Positions 52,592 to 62,330 of a stretch of DNA of 64,000 bases are shown piece after piece; the first letter of the stretch is position 1; every line of letters starts with the position of its first letter. The stretch covers positions 2,046,001 through 2,110,000 of the forward strand of contig NZ_CP114882.2 in assembly GCF_027474525.2 (NCBI RefSeq). Direction: 5' to 3'. Position numbers and translations under genes: made by a program. The notes under the pieces are model-generated. The model did not search any database and had not been told where the DNA came from. It saw nothing but the letters and a program-made list of their open reading frames with translations. This DNA comes from Flavobacterium lacustre. Its GTDB lineage: Bacteria; Bacteroidota; Bacteroidia; Flavobacteriales; Flavobacteriaceae.

Positions 52592-53512
52592 TTACTTTTT
52601 CAATAAAAATTCTAATGGAATATTTAGTCGCTCTTTCCAAGATTTTTCAGAATGGTCTTTACCGGGAAAGAATTTCGTTATCCAGTTTTTTTCTGTAAAC
52701 CCTCTTTGACGCATTGTTTCATCTACCTTTTTTTGTAAAGGCGGATACAAAGCATCTAAAGTTTGGTCTCCGTAATCAAAATAAATGCTATGGTTTTTTG
52801 GATTTGGAAGATTTTCTTTTAAATAAAGAACAAATGAATCTGGAATAGGATTGTTTTCTACTAAAAATATACCCGGCCAATGTGTTGATAAACAAGCTGC
52901 ACCTCCAAATATTTTTGGATATTCACAAATAGCATACATAGAAATTAAGCCGCCCATACTTGAACCCGCAATAAAGGTGTGTTTTTTATCTCTTTTTGTA
53001 TTAAATGTTTTGTCAATAAATGGTTTTAATTCAGTCACTAAAAATTTTAAATATAAATCCGAATAAGGTTTGAAAACTTCTGTAGTTTTTCCTGATTTCA
53101 TTAGTCTTGCGGTAACAGTATCTTTTTGAATTTGGGATAGACTTTCATAAGGTTTTTGCGGGAAATATTCAGGATGGCGTTTTGCTCCATTATTCCAAAT
53201 ACCAATAACTATAAATTTTTGAGTTTTTCCTTCTGAAATTAATTTTCCTGCCACTTCATCAACTTCCCATGCTTGTTTGTTCCAAGTACTTTCAGCGTCG
53301 TACAACATGTTTCCGTCATGCATATACAAAACGGCATACTTTTCATTATTAGAATAATCATCGGGTAACCAGACATCAATATTTCGGGCATCAATAAATT
53401 GAGATTTAAAATTAGAAAATCGCATGACTTTTCCGGCGCTAACTTTTACTTCTTGTGCATATACAGCACTAAGCAGTAATGAAAATAGTAAAGTGAAGAT
53501 TTTTTTATTCAT
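52592..53512 (-). CDS. Secreted esterase (alpha/beta hydrolase)
   Basis: The 306-residue protein has a signal peptide cut after VYAQ and an alpha/beta-hydrolase fold with the nucleophile elbow GSSMGGL near 183-189, GGAACLS after the next strand, YFDYGDQTLDALY with the acid Asp near 245, and GKDHSEKSW with the catalytic His near 283. The family (esterase D / Fes-like) includes enterochelin esterases, acetyl-xylan and feruloyl esterases. The YMHDGNMLYD block near 65 is typical. The substrate is not known; a polymer-linked ester or siderophore are options. It is a single-gene unit upstream of the T9SS pair's stop. Confidence 0.85.
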   Translation of the reverse strand: MNKKIFTLLFSLLLSAVYAQEVKVSAGKVMRFSNFKSQFIDARNIDVWLPDDYSNNEKYAVLYMHDGNMLYDAESTWNKQAWEVDEVAGKLISEGKTQKFIVIGIWNNGAKRHPEYFPQKPYESLSQIQKDTVTARLMKSGKTTEVFKPYSDLYLKFLVTELKPFIDKTFNTKRDKKHTFIAGSSMGGLISMYAICEYPKIFGGAACLSTHWPGIFLVENNPIPDSFVLYLKENLPNPKNHSIYFDYGDQTLDALYPPLQKKVDETMRQRGFTEKNWITKFFPGKDHSEKSWKERLNIPLEFLLKK

Positions 53513-53583
53513 AATAGTTTATTTAAAAAGTCTTTTTGTTGTAAAGGATTAAAAGTTTAAATGAATTTTGTGATACTGTTTTC

Positions 53584-56500
53584 TTAGCGTTTCAGACTAA
53601 AATGACCTTTCGTTTCTCTTCCATCTTCTAATTTCACAGTATACCAATAATCATCTGCAGGAAGGAGTACTCCGTTTAGCGTTCCGTCCCATCCTCTACC
53701 TGAAGGATCAATTTGTAATAGTAATTTTCCGAATCGGTCAAATATGTAGATAATGGCATTTTTATTTAGATTGGTATTAGCTCCTTTCATATTCCAATAA
53801 TCATTATAGCCGTCATTATTTGGAGTAAAGTATTTAGGCATTCCAACAACTGCGATAGTTTTGCTTGTGGTACCACATTGATTTTTATCATTGATAAATA
53901 TTTCATGAATTCCTGTTGATACATCATCAAAGAAATTTGAATTTTGGAATGGTCCATAAGGAGAATTTAAACTGTATTCGTAATCTCCTTGTCCAGTTAC
54001 ATTAACGGTTACGGTGTTAACAGCTGTCAAATCATCAACAATGACAGATTCAATATGGGCAGCATCGGAAGCAGTTACATTAATGGTTCTTGTTCTGCTG
54101 CATCCACTGGTTGTTTTTACTTCTACTGTATAAATTCCCACATTGTTTACTGCTAAAATTGATGCGTTTGCATTAGTTATAAGTATTCCGTCTTTTTTCC
54201 AGCTGTAGGTGTAATTACTTGTTGAGGAACCATCTGTGATTCCGGCATTAAGTGTTACAAAAAAATCAGGAAGGTTAGAGCAGACTAGTCCATCTTCAAT
54301 GTGATCTTCATTAGTATCAATGTTTGGCAGTTTTTCAACGTTTAAAGTGATATAAGGACCAATTCCAAAACAACTGTTTTCTAATTCGCTGTCTATGCGA
54401 CCCCAAATTTGTTGTGTATTAGGATATCCAGTATTTCTGTAATTTGATGTATTCGTGATAGCATTAGTTTCTTCAAGAGCATCAGCTTGATTTCGATAGT
54501 ATTTTATGGAGTAAATTGCATTTGAAACAGGAAGCAAACTTTGAATTTCGTTTGTTACGCTGCTAAAGTTGAAAGTCGAAATTCCATCTTCATCATTTTC
54601 AGTTGCATTTATAAAGTCATCACAAACATAAAATGAACGGTTAAAATTAGAAGCAGAAATGTTAGTGGCTTCAACTTTTAAATTTAATTGGGCAACAGAA
54701 AAACAATTAGTGTTATTGTTTTCAACTCTCGACCAGACAGTCTTAGCACTAGGTGTTTGGTTTATGAAAGATAATGGATTCGAAATCAAATCAGCAGAAT
54801 TCTTCGTTTCGGCTCCTGCTAAAGAATTATAATAGGTAAAGGTTTCATTTGTGTGATTAGGCGAAATAGCATCATTTTTAACCGTTAAATTAAAAGCAGT
54901 CATAGCATCTAAATCATCATCACATTGAATAATGGTTACATCAGAAACTATCGGTACAGGGTAAACAGTCAAATCAGCAGGTTCCGAAAATAAACCGCAA
55001 GAATTACCAGTTTTACTTAAAACTACCCGGTATTTAAAGCCATTCATTGTGTTTTTGACCTTGTTTATTATCAATGTATTAGTTGTTGCTCCAGAATAAG
55101 TGGCATTGTCAATAATTGTATTCCAATTGATTCCATCATCAGAAACTTCCCATTGATAAGAATCCAGAGGATTTGTTACAATCGTAAATTCTGTATTTTG
55201 GAACTCACATTCTATTCGATTTTCGGGTTGCGAAGTAATCAAAATAGGTGCCGAAAGAATATAATTACTGCCTGGATTTGTATAACCATCAGCAGCATTG
55301 GTAATTACACCATTTGTGTTTACTATTGCGATAGTATTTCCTAAAAAAGAATCCATGTTTCCGTCAGAAAATCCAGCTTCGATTACATCTGAACACGAGT
55401 CATTATCATTGTCTGTCTCTATAGTATTATTGATGGTATCCCCATCCGTATCTTCAATTGTGTAATTGATTATTCCTGAATTGAGTGTAGTTTCTAAGGT
55501 GTTATAAAGTCCATTTTGTCCAAAGCTGATTGGCGTTCCATCAATAATCCCATTCGAATTATTATCAGGCGCTTGGCTTCCTGATTCTAATAAATCATAA
55601 ATTCCGTTATTGTCGCTGTCCAAATCTAAATAATTAGCTATGCCATCATTATCACTGTCTATCGGAGTTAATCCAAATTCATAAATATCGTCTAAACCAT
55701 CGGCATCAGAATCTATATTTGTTTTGGATTTATATGGATTTTGAGCTTCAATGGTATCAGGTACACCGTCATTATCACTGTCTAAATCCAGCTGATTAGC
55801 TATTCCGTCTCCATCAGAATCAAGAGGAACGCAAGTGGCAAAAAGAGCAAAAGTAGCCTTGTTTGCTTGAATATCGGATGTGTTTTTTTGGATGAAAGTA
55901 AGGGAATTCGTTAAGTAAGACCGAAAGCTGAACGTTCCTGTTCCAGCAGCCAAAGGAACTGTACTGTTTACTCTGAAACGAATTTCAAAAGACGAATATT
56001 CGGTAATTCCACTTTCAAAAATTCCATCATAGTTGGTGTCAATTAATAATTGATTATTTGGATTCAGGACGGTAATCGTGGTGTTGAATGGCGATTTTAC
56101 AATGAAATCAGCATTAGAATTAATTAAATCACCTACAGCTGCAGTTGTAACATATTCTAAAGCTATTGACAAAGGTTGATCAAAATGCATTTCATATGTT
56201 ATCGAATTTCCTTTTCCCGATGGAACTTCAGTAATAAAATCACCATTACTTTTTCCGATAAATGGATTTACAACTGCCGGAGAAGTTCCCGCAGTTATGA
56301 CAGTTCCTGTAAATGAGTTCGAATAATTCCCTATTTGTATTGAACCTGCAGTAAAATTGGAAGTGTTGATGCTTAAATTTCCATAGGATTCTGCACAATT
56401 AGTAATTCCATCTTTATCATTATCAACATCCATATTGTCGATTGTTACATCATTTCCCATGTTTGAAGGACAGTCACTTACCGGAATTTCATCTGAAATA

Positions 56501-58098
56501 AACGTTGTGCCACATGTAGAAATGGCCGCAGATACATAGTAATATCCTGGTTTAGTTGGATAATAACTGTTTGAATTTGCATTTGAAATAGCTTCTTTAT
56601 TAAAAAACCATTGATAAGTATCAAATCCTAAAATTTCACTAACCGAAAGTTTTGTATTTGGAATACAACTGGATTGTGTTATATTAATTTTTTCAAAAGT
56701 GATTTGAGGTTTAAATATAAATCCAGAATAGAAACCACCATAAGTTGATGCGCCACTTGAACCGTAATAGGATAAGTAAACTGAATTTGTGGACAGTACT
56801 GAAATGTTTCCTGATAAACCTTCAAAAGTATACGTTTCATAACCGCTATTTCCAGTTACCGCCAATGGACCTTTGAATGTTATACTCGAAGGTAATGTAT
56901 AAAGGGTATGTGATGTACCGTTTATTATAAAATTCAATGTAGCATTTTTTTCAGTAACAATGCATACAGTGCCAACAAAATCAGTAGTATTTCCCACTTT
57001 ATTTATAAACGGAATATTATTGATGATTTTTGGTGTTTCACAACTCAAAGGCGGAACAAAATGCATATTTTGATTGGCTTGCGAATCAGTTCCTCCAATG
57101 CTTTGATAAGCAAATACATTTTTTGAGGTTTGTACATAAAGATTTCTTTCGTTAGAAAAATGCGACCCATCAAGTGCAAGATATTCTCCGGAATCTAATG
57201 TTGTAAATGGAATGCTGCTGCCGTTTAAATAAACAATGGTATTATCTTCATTGGCAACAATCAATGGACGTTCAATAATATCTGATCCGCCACCTTTGAT
57301 AAAAATATATTCTTTTCCGGTTCTTTCAGCAGAAACAATTTGGTCAAAACCTAAATCTAAATTACTTAAATCTCCATTGGTTCCCGCAAAAGATCCGCAG
57401 TTTACCGCAACGGGTTTGTCAGAAGTAATTAATGCTCCAATCATACCGTCTCTATTGGCATTATTGGGGCCTTGAACCGCAATAACATAACTTTCGCCAG
57501 TATTTAAAATAAAGTCTGAAGGACTGTTTCCTGCTGAAGCATTATTTAGTATTGAGATACCGGGTTTCAAATCGCTGAATACTATTTTAGTGTTGTTTTC
57601 GGTGGCCAAAATCGAAGCAAATGTGTAGTGATTATCAGTAGTGCTTTCTACGCTGGTATTGGTAAAAGCACCAATTCTGAATTGTGTTCCTAAAGCTGCT
57701 AATCCTTTAGAAACTAATCCGCCAGCTTGGTAGTTTTGAGGAGTTGAAGTAAGACGAACAGTTACATAAACTAAATCTTCGGCTTCAATAATATAGCCTT
57801 TATTTTTTTTTATTTTACTTACATCCGATGCGTTTACTAATAGTTGGGTATTAAATCCTTTACCAATATTCAAAACATAGGGCAGGTCTCTTGAAACGGT
57901 CCCTTTAATAGTAGTACTTCCAATTTGAATTATTTTAAAATTTACTGCTTTTAAACTTGGACAGGAAATATACATATATTGTCCCTGAGGTTCCTGACTG
58001 TCAGAATTAGATAAAGGTGGTATGTAATGTGTTTTGCTGAATTGTGCGAAGCAACCAATGGATAAAAAAAGAAATAAAAAGAGTACCGTTTTTTTCAT
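53584..58098 (-). CDS. Very large secreted protein with IgGFc-binding-like head, thrombospondin-3 repeats and T9SS type B tail
   Basis: The 1504-residue protein has a signal peptide (cut after CFAQ) and a long IgGFc-binding-like N-terminal domain (about 25-480; FSKTHYIPPL at its head). A run of calcium-binding thrombospondin type 3 motifs follows (DSDGDGIANQLDLDSDNDG, near 770-930). Immunoglobulin-like segments with paired Cys come next, then the GDYEYS domain and the gliding-associated C-terminal domain (FTPNNDGYND..GHFSLKR). It is exported through the T9SS and probably surface-bound, with adhesive properties. It is 24 bases downstream of the choice-of-anchor protein gene, thus in one operon with it. 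Confidence 0.88.
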   Translation of the reverse strand: MKKTVLFLFLFLSIGCFAQFSKTHYIPPLSNSDSQEPQGQYMYISCPSLKAVNFKIIQIGSTTIKGTVSRDLPYVLNIGKGFNTQLLVNASDVSKIKKNKGYIIEAEDLVYVTVRLTSTPQNYQAGGLVSKGLAALGTQFRIGAFTNTSVESTTDNHYTFASILATENNTKIVFSDLKPGISILNNASAGNSPSDFILNTGESYVIAVQGPNNANRDGMIGALITSDKPVAVNCGSFAGTNGDLSNLDLGFDQIVSAERTGKEYIFIKGGGSDIIERPLIVANEDNTIVYLNGSSIPFTTLDSGEYLALDGSHFSNERNLYVQTSKNVFAYQSIGGTDSQANQNMHFVPPLSCETPKIINNIPFINKVGNTTDFVGTVCIVTEKNATLNFIINGTSHTLYTLPSSITFKGPLAVTGNSGYETYTFEGLSGNISVLSTNSVYLSYYGSSGASTYGGFYSGFIFKPQITFEKINITQSSCIPNTKLSVSEILGFDTYQWFFNKEAISNANSNSYYPTKPGYYYVSAAISTCGTTFISDEIPVSDCPSNMGNDVTIDNMDVDNDKDGITNCAESYGNLSINTSNFTAGSIQIGNYSNSFTGTVITAGTSPAVVNPFIGKSNGDFITEVPSGKGNSITYEMHFDQPLSIALEYVTTAAVGDLINSNADFIVKSPFNTTITVLNPNNQLLIDTNYDGIFESGITEYSSFEIRFRVNSTVPLAAGTGTFSFRSYLTNSLTFIQKNTSDIQANKATFALFATCVPLDSDGDGIANQLDLDSDNDGVPDTIEAQNPYKSKTNIDSDADGLDDIYEFGLTPIDSDNDGIANYLDLDSDNNGIYDLLESGSQAPDNNSNGIIDGTPISFGQNGLYNTLETTLNSGIINYTIEDTDGDTINNTIETDNDNDSCSDVIEAGFSDGNMDSFLGNTIAIVNTNGVITNAADGYTNPGSNYILSAPILITSQPENRIECEFQNTEFTIVTNPLDSYQWEVSDDGINWNTIIDNATYSGATTNTLIINKVKNTMNGFKYRVVLSKTGNSCGLFSEPADLTVYPVPIVSDVTIIQCDDDLDAMTAFNLTVKNDAISPNHTNETFTYYNSLAGAETKNSADLISNPLSFINQTPSAKTVWSRVENNNTNCFSVAQLNLKVEATNISASNFNRSFYVCDDFINATENDEDGISTFNFSSVTNEIQSLLPVSNAIYSIKYYRNQADALEETNAITNTSNYRNTGYPNTQQIWGRIDSELENSCFGIGPYITLNVEKLPNIDTNEDHIEDGLVCSNLPDFFVTLNAGITDGSSTSNYTYSWKKDGILITNANASILAVNNVGIYTVEVKTTSGCSRTRTINVTASDAAHIESVIVDDLTAVNTVTVNVTGQGDYEYSLNSPYGPFQNSNFFDDVSTGIHEIFINDKNQCGTTSKTIAVVGMPKYFTPNNDGYNDYWNMKGANTNLNKNAIIYIFDRFGKLLLQIDPSGRGWDGTLNGVLLPADDYWYTVKLEDGRETKGHFSLKR

Positions 58099-58122
58099 CT
58101 TATAAAAATAGCAAAATAAAAT

Positions 58123-60441
58123 TTATCGCTTTAACGAAAAGTGACCTTTTATAGTTCTATCGTCTAAGATTAACTGAAACCAATAATCATCAGATGGTAA
58201 GGTTAAACCATTGAAAGTTCCATTCCATCCATTACTCGTAGCAGAAAGTTGTTTTAATAATTTTCCATAACGGTCAAAAATAGTCACAATGGCATTTGGA
58301 AATAAATTAAGGTTTTTAATTTTCCATAAATCATTATATCCGTCACCGTTTGGAGTAAAATAACGGGGATAATCCATGACATAAACGGGATAGGGAATTG
58401 ACAGTCCGCAACCATTTTTATCACGGGCATAAGCCAAATAACTTCCTGCAAGAACGCCGTCGAAAACTGGACTCTCCTGAAAATAAAGTCCGTCAAGCGA
58501 AAACTCATAATCGCCAATACCAGTATATTGTATCGAAACTGAATTGACATTTCCGTTAAAATCAGTAATTATAGAATCGGTTATAATTGCTGTTTCGGAG
58601 GGAATTACATTAAAATTCTTTGTTTTTTCACAACCATTTAAATCGGTTACTTTTACAGAATAATTTCCAGAAGTTGTGATTGTAATCAAATTTGAAGTAG
58701 AGCCGGTGTTCCATAAATAACTCGAAAAACCATCCCCAACACTTAAATCTACAGCGCTGTTTTTACATAATATCAGATTTTCATCTTCAAAATTTGGAAA
58801 ATCAAATGTATATGTTACCAAAGTAATCGCACTGATTCCGTAACAATCAGAACCATTTATAATTCGTGCAAAAAGGGTCTGTTGATTGGGAATTGAAGTC
58901 GTAAATAAATTTGGCAAAGGATTTTTTTCTAAAATAGCATCGTTTTCATTCAAATAATAATTCACCAATAATCCGGAAGGCAATCCATTCAAAATTTGTG
59001 GTGTTATTTGTGAATTAAGATCAAATTCATGTAAACCATCTTGTAAGCCATCGGAATCACATGTTGCAACAGTTTGAGAGGTAATTGTATGATTTGAAGT
59101 AGTTAAAGTTACCTCCGCAAAAGCAGGACAACCTAAAGCATTAGTAACTCTGACAAAAACAATTTGGTCAGGAACGGTGTTTTTATAAGCAGTCGGATTT
59201 GGTATAGGATTAGTTTGTCCTTGCGCGGCAATCAAAGATTCAAAATATTCTAAATTACTTAATCCCGAAATTCCATTTTTTATTACGGAATCTATTTTGG
59301 TTAAATCAAAAACAGAAATTCCGTCATTATCATCGTCACATTGTATTAAAAGGGCATTTTTTAAATCGATTTTTGGGATATATTCAATTTTAATATCTTC
59401 GGTTGCTGTACACCCTGCAGATAAAATCACATCAACTGTATAAATTCCCGGAGCAGTTACAGTGTAGGAAGGGTCTGTCGCCAAAGGTATTTCTACACCA
59501 TCTTTAAACCATTTATAGGAATAATTTACAGGCAATTTCGTGTCAATGATGAAGCTTTCGCCAAAACAAACCGCATTATTATTGGCTAAAAGTCGGTCTT
59601 GTCCCAAATCGATTTTCGAAGAAAAACTTCCAGCCTCTAGAAATACCACAGAGTCATAATATTCTTCTTCATCATCAGCAATTACCAGTTTTATGTGATA
59701 GGTTTTATTAGGTATTACATAAGTTTGTGCAGTCAAAACCTTAGTTTGACCACTGTAATTAACGGGGCTATTAAAGGAATTATATCCGTTGAAATAGGTT
59801 TGGTTTATAGCAGGACAACCACTTATAATACCGGATGAACTGTTGAAATTATTAATTAAAGGATGAACGTTTGTAGACGAAACCGGAGTTGTAGTGCCTG
59901 GTAAAACAGCAATATTCTCATAATTTGTTGAACTTCCTGCTTCTTTTATCAAAAATGCAAATCCATCGGAGTATTCACAAGGAAAATAATCCTGATATTC
60001 ATTCGAAGCAAAAATATAATTAAAACTGATGAAGTTAGTTAAAGGCGTAAAATCAAATTCTAATGAAGTGGCATTAACGCTTTTAATTTCTATTGTTTGG
60101 TTTAAATCCGCATCACCTTTCCAAGACGTATCTCCGCCTCCCAGATTTCTTATGAAAGGACCAACAGAATTTGAACTGCTCCAAGTGCTCAAAAGAACTC
60201 CTTCTGTAAAAGGAAAATTAGAGGTTCCTGAGCTGAAAGCGGCATAACTTTTTTTACTCCCAGACGACAAATCTCCAGAGACACTAAAGTTAGAAACATT
60301 GGCACAAGAACTGTTTACCAAAATATCTTCGGTGAGTTGTTGGGCATTTTTTGTTTCATCTACAGTGATATATTGTGCTTTAGCAGCATAAAAATTACCA
60401 AAAATAAAAGCAGAAAATAAAATTATTTTAAGACCTTTCAT
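58123..60441 (-). CDS. Secreted choice-of-anchor L protein with T9SS type B tail
   Basis: The 772-residue protein has a signal peptide (cut near AKAQ), a choice-of-anchor L domain (about 20-260; TPLTNFISFNYIFASNEYQ is its landmark), immunoglobulin-like segments with paired cysteines, then the GDYEFS domain and the gliding-associated C-terminal domain (FTPNGDGYND..IFDRYGKLLK..GHFSLKR). It is exported by the T9SS. The gene is first in a two-gene operon with the 1504-residue protein and lies 14 bases after the ABC permease gene, so it may even share the transcript of the ABC transporter. No partner SprF/PorP gene is seen in the window. Confidence 0.9.
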   Translation of the reverse strand: MKGLKIILFSAFIFGNFYAAKAQYITVDETKNAQQLTEDILVNSSCANVSNFSVSGDLSSGSKKSYAAFSSGTSNFPFTEGVLLSTWSSSNSVGPFIRNLGGGDTSWKGDADLNQTIEIKSVNATSLEFDFTPLTNFISFNYIFASNEYQDYFPCEYSDGFAFLIKEAGSSTNYENIAVLPGTTTPVSSTNVHPLINNFNSSSGIISGCPAINQTYFNGYNSFNSPVNYSGQTKVLTAQTYVIPNKTYHIKLVIADDEEEYYDSVVFLEAGSFSSKIDLGQDRLLANNNAVCFGESFIIDTKLPVNYSYKWFKDGVEIPLATDPSYTVTAPGIYTVDVILSAGCTATEDIKIEYIPKIDLKNALLIQCDDDNDGISVFDLTKIDSVIKNGISGLSNLEYFESLIAAQGQTNPIPNPTAYKNTVPDQIVFVRVTNALGCPAFAEVTLTTSNHTITSQTVATCDSDGLQDGLHEFDLNSQITPQILNGLPSGLLVNYYLNENDAILEKNPLPNLFTTSIPNQQTLFARIINGSDCYGISAITLVTYTFDFPNFEDENLILCKNSAVDLSVGDGFSSYLWNTGSTSNLITITTSGNYSVKVTDLNGCEKTKNFNVIPSETAIITDSIITDFNGNVNSVSIQYTGIGDYEFSLDGLYFQESPVFDGVLAGSYLAYARDKNGCGLSIPYPVYVMDYPRYFTPNGDGYNDLWKIKNLNLFPNAIVTIFDRYGKLLKQLSATSNGWNGTFNGLTLPSDDYWFQLILDDRTIKGHFSLKR

Positions 60442-60455
60442 AGCCTACAAATATA

Positions 60456-61292
60456 CTATAAATCTCTATTTTTCAGTAATCTATGCGACAGGTAAATGAA
60501 AATAAAAGTCCAAAACAAAACAATTAAAAGTCCAGAAAAAGGTACGCCATAATCTTTACTGTTTTCAACACCAATTTGATTTCCAATGGTTTTCACTATT
60601 GAAAGTCTTGTAAAGGGTTCCACTATTAAATTAGACATTGATTCCAAAGGAAAAAATTGGGTAATTTGGCTTGCAATTTTGCTTTCAGGAAAGATTTTAA
60701 AAGTTAAAATTCCTTTGATAATGCCTTCAATAATATTCCAGACAAACAAAAATCCTAGTGCAAAAGCAGAACGTTTTACCAGTATTCCTAAAAACAAACA
60801 GAAAGAGAAGAATCCAACCAACTTAACAAAAAAGGCTAAAAGATATTCTAAGTTCGAAAAAACAATTCCTATTTCGGTGTAGGATGAAAATCCATAACCT
60901 AAAATCAAACTTAATATAAAAATAAAAACAGTCGATAAAAAGGCAAAAGCGACCACGGTCAAAAACTTAGAAAGTATGAATTCTTTCTTACTCATTCCAT
61001 CAATAAGATTTTGTTTCAGTGTGCCGTAACTGTATTCATTTGCCATCATTGAAACAATAACTATGGCTAGAAATAGTTTTAAAATTGCAGCAATAAAGGT
61101 ATTGAAATGCCAAATAAAAGGAAAATTAAAAATCCCCATTTCAGCAAGATGGAATTTAAAAATACCAAGGTCAAATTTTATTGAGGCAATCAATGCAATA
61201 AAAGAGAGTAAAATAAAATACGTTAATGTCAGCACTCGGCTGGCTTTGTTTAACCAAATTTTTTGTAATTCTATAGAGAGTAATCGTTTCAT
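60456..61292 (-). CDS. ABC transporter permease (ABC-2 type)
   Basis: The 278-residue protein has about six transmembrane helices and the SKKEFILSKFLTV block near 115 found in ABC-2 type permeases that pair with single-domain ATPases such as the one encoded 46 bases upstream. The N-terminal RLLSIELQKIWLNKASRVLTLTYF is the usual cytosolic helix plus first membrane helix. The pair would export a lipid, peptide or antibiotic; the cargo is unknown. The next gene downstream is the choice-of-anchor protein gene. Confidence 0.85.
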   Translation of the reverse strand: MKRLLSIELQKIWLNKASRVLTLTYFILLSFIALIASIKFDLGIFKFHLAEMGIFNFPFIWHFNTFIAAILKLFLAIVIVSMMANEYSYGTLKQNLIDGMSKKEFILSKFLTVVAFAFLSTVFIFILSLILGYGFSSYTEIGIVFSNLEYLLAFFVKLVGFFSFCLFLGILVKRSAFALGFLFVWNIIEGIIKGILTFKIFPESKIASQITQFFPLESMSNLIVEPFTRLSIVKTIGNQIGVENSKDYGVPFSGLLIVLFWTFIFIYLSHRLLKNRDL

Positions 61293-61338
61293 GTTTGTGA
61301 TTTTATATTTTGTGATTTTAGAATTGAAAGGTTCCGGA

Positions 61339-62235
61339 TTATTTATTTTCCGTTAATTCCAGAAACTGTTCCTCAAGACTGTTTTTTCGTTTAACCAAAT
61401 GGCTTACACTAATGTTTTTCTCAAAAAGAAACCGATTCAAATCTTTTGCTTCTAATTCTTCTTTTAAATAAACTAAAACTTTTTCCTCTTCTTTTTTAAT
61501 GTTTTCTACTGCCGGATGTGTTTTTAGAACAGCAATTAAATGTTCAATATCATCGGCCTGCAATTCGAAAAATCCTTCGTTAGCTGACATTCCGTCGACT
61601 AAACCGGTATATAAAATTTCGCCTTTTCTCAAAACCAAAACATGGGTACATACTTTTTCTACTTCATCTAATAAATGAGAAGCGAGTAAAATGGTAGTGC
61701 CTTGAGAAGCAATTTGTTTAATAATATCTCTAATTTGATGAATTCCCTGAGGATCTAAACCATTAGTAGGTTCATCAAGAATTAAGATTTCAGGATCGTT
61801 TAACAGGGCAGAAGCAATTGCTAAACGTTGTTTCATTCCTAAAGAAAAAGTACTGAATTTACTGTCTTTACGTTCATTTAAACCTACGAGTTCCAGTTTT
61901 TCCTGTATCTTAGAATAGTTGATGTTTTTTATTTTGCAAACCAATTTCAGATTTTCCTCTGCCGTCATGTACGGATAGAAATTGGGTCTTTCAATGATAG
62001 CACCTACTTTTTTTAAGGCTTCATGAGTTTCTATTTTTCCGTCAAACCAGTTGTAATTTCCAGAAGTTTTATTGACTACATTCAAAACGATGCCCAGAGT
62101 CGTTGATTTTCCGCTTCCGTTTGGGCCTAAAATTCCATAAACATGTCCTTTTTTTATTTCGAAAGAAACATTTTTTAAGGCTTGTATGCGGCCATATCTT
62201 TTGTTGAGGTTCTGAATTGTAAGTATTGTTTCCAA
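61339..62235 (-). CDS. ABC transporter ATP-binding protein
   Basis: The 298-residue protein has Walker A GPNGSGKST near 37, the signature SLGMKQRLAIA near 131, Walker B LILDEPTNGLD near 155 and the switch His near 190 (ASHLLDEV). The last 80 residues are the extra domain typical of ABC-2 export ATPases (DrrA/CcmA-like). It pairs with the permease encoded 46 bases downstream. No two-component or regulator gene is next to it, so regulation is not visible. Confidence 0.92.
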   Translation of the reverse strand: METILTIQNLNKRYGRIQALKNVSFEIKKGHVYGILGPNGSGKSTTLGIVLNVVNKTSGNYNWFDGKIETHEALKKVGAIIERPNFYPYMTAEENLKLVCKIKNINYSKIQEKLELVGLNERKDSKFSTFSLGMKQRLAIASALLNDPEILILDEPTNGLDPQGIHQIRDIIKQIASQGTTILLASHLLDEVEKVCTHVLVLRKGEILYTGLVDGMSANEGFFELQADDIEHLIAVLKTHPAVENIKKEEEKVLVYLKEELEAKDLNRFLFEKNISVSHLVKRKNSLEEQFLELTENK

Positions 62236-62330
62236 AATGATTTTTTTTGATTTCAGATAGGACGAACAACAGTCAATTTTGTTACTGTAAAACTATAATT
62301 TAATGTAAATTTGTATCAAATATTTTCAAA

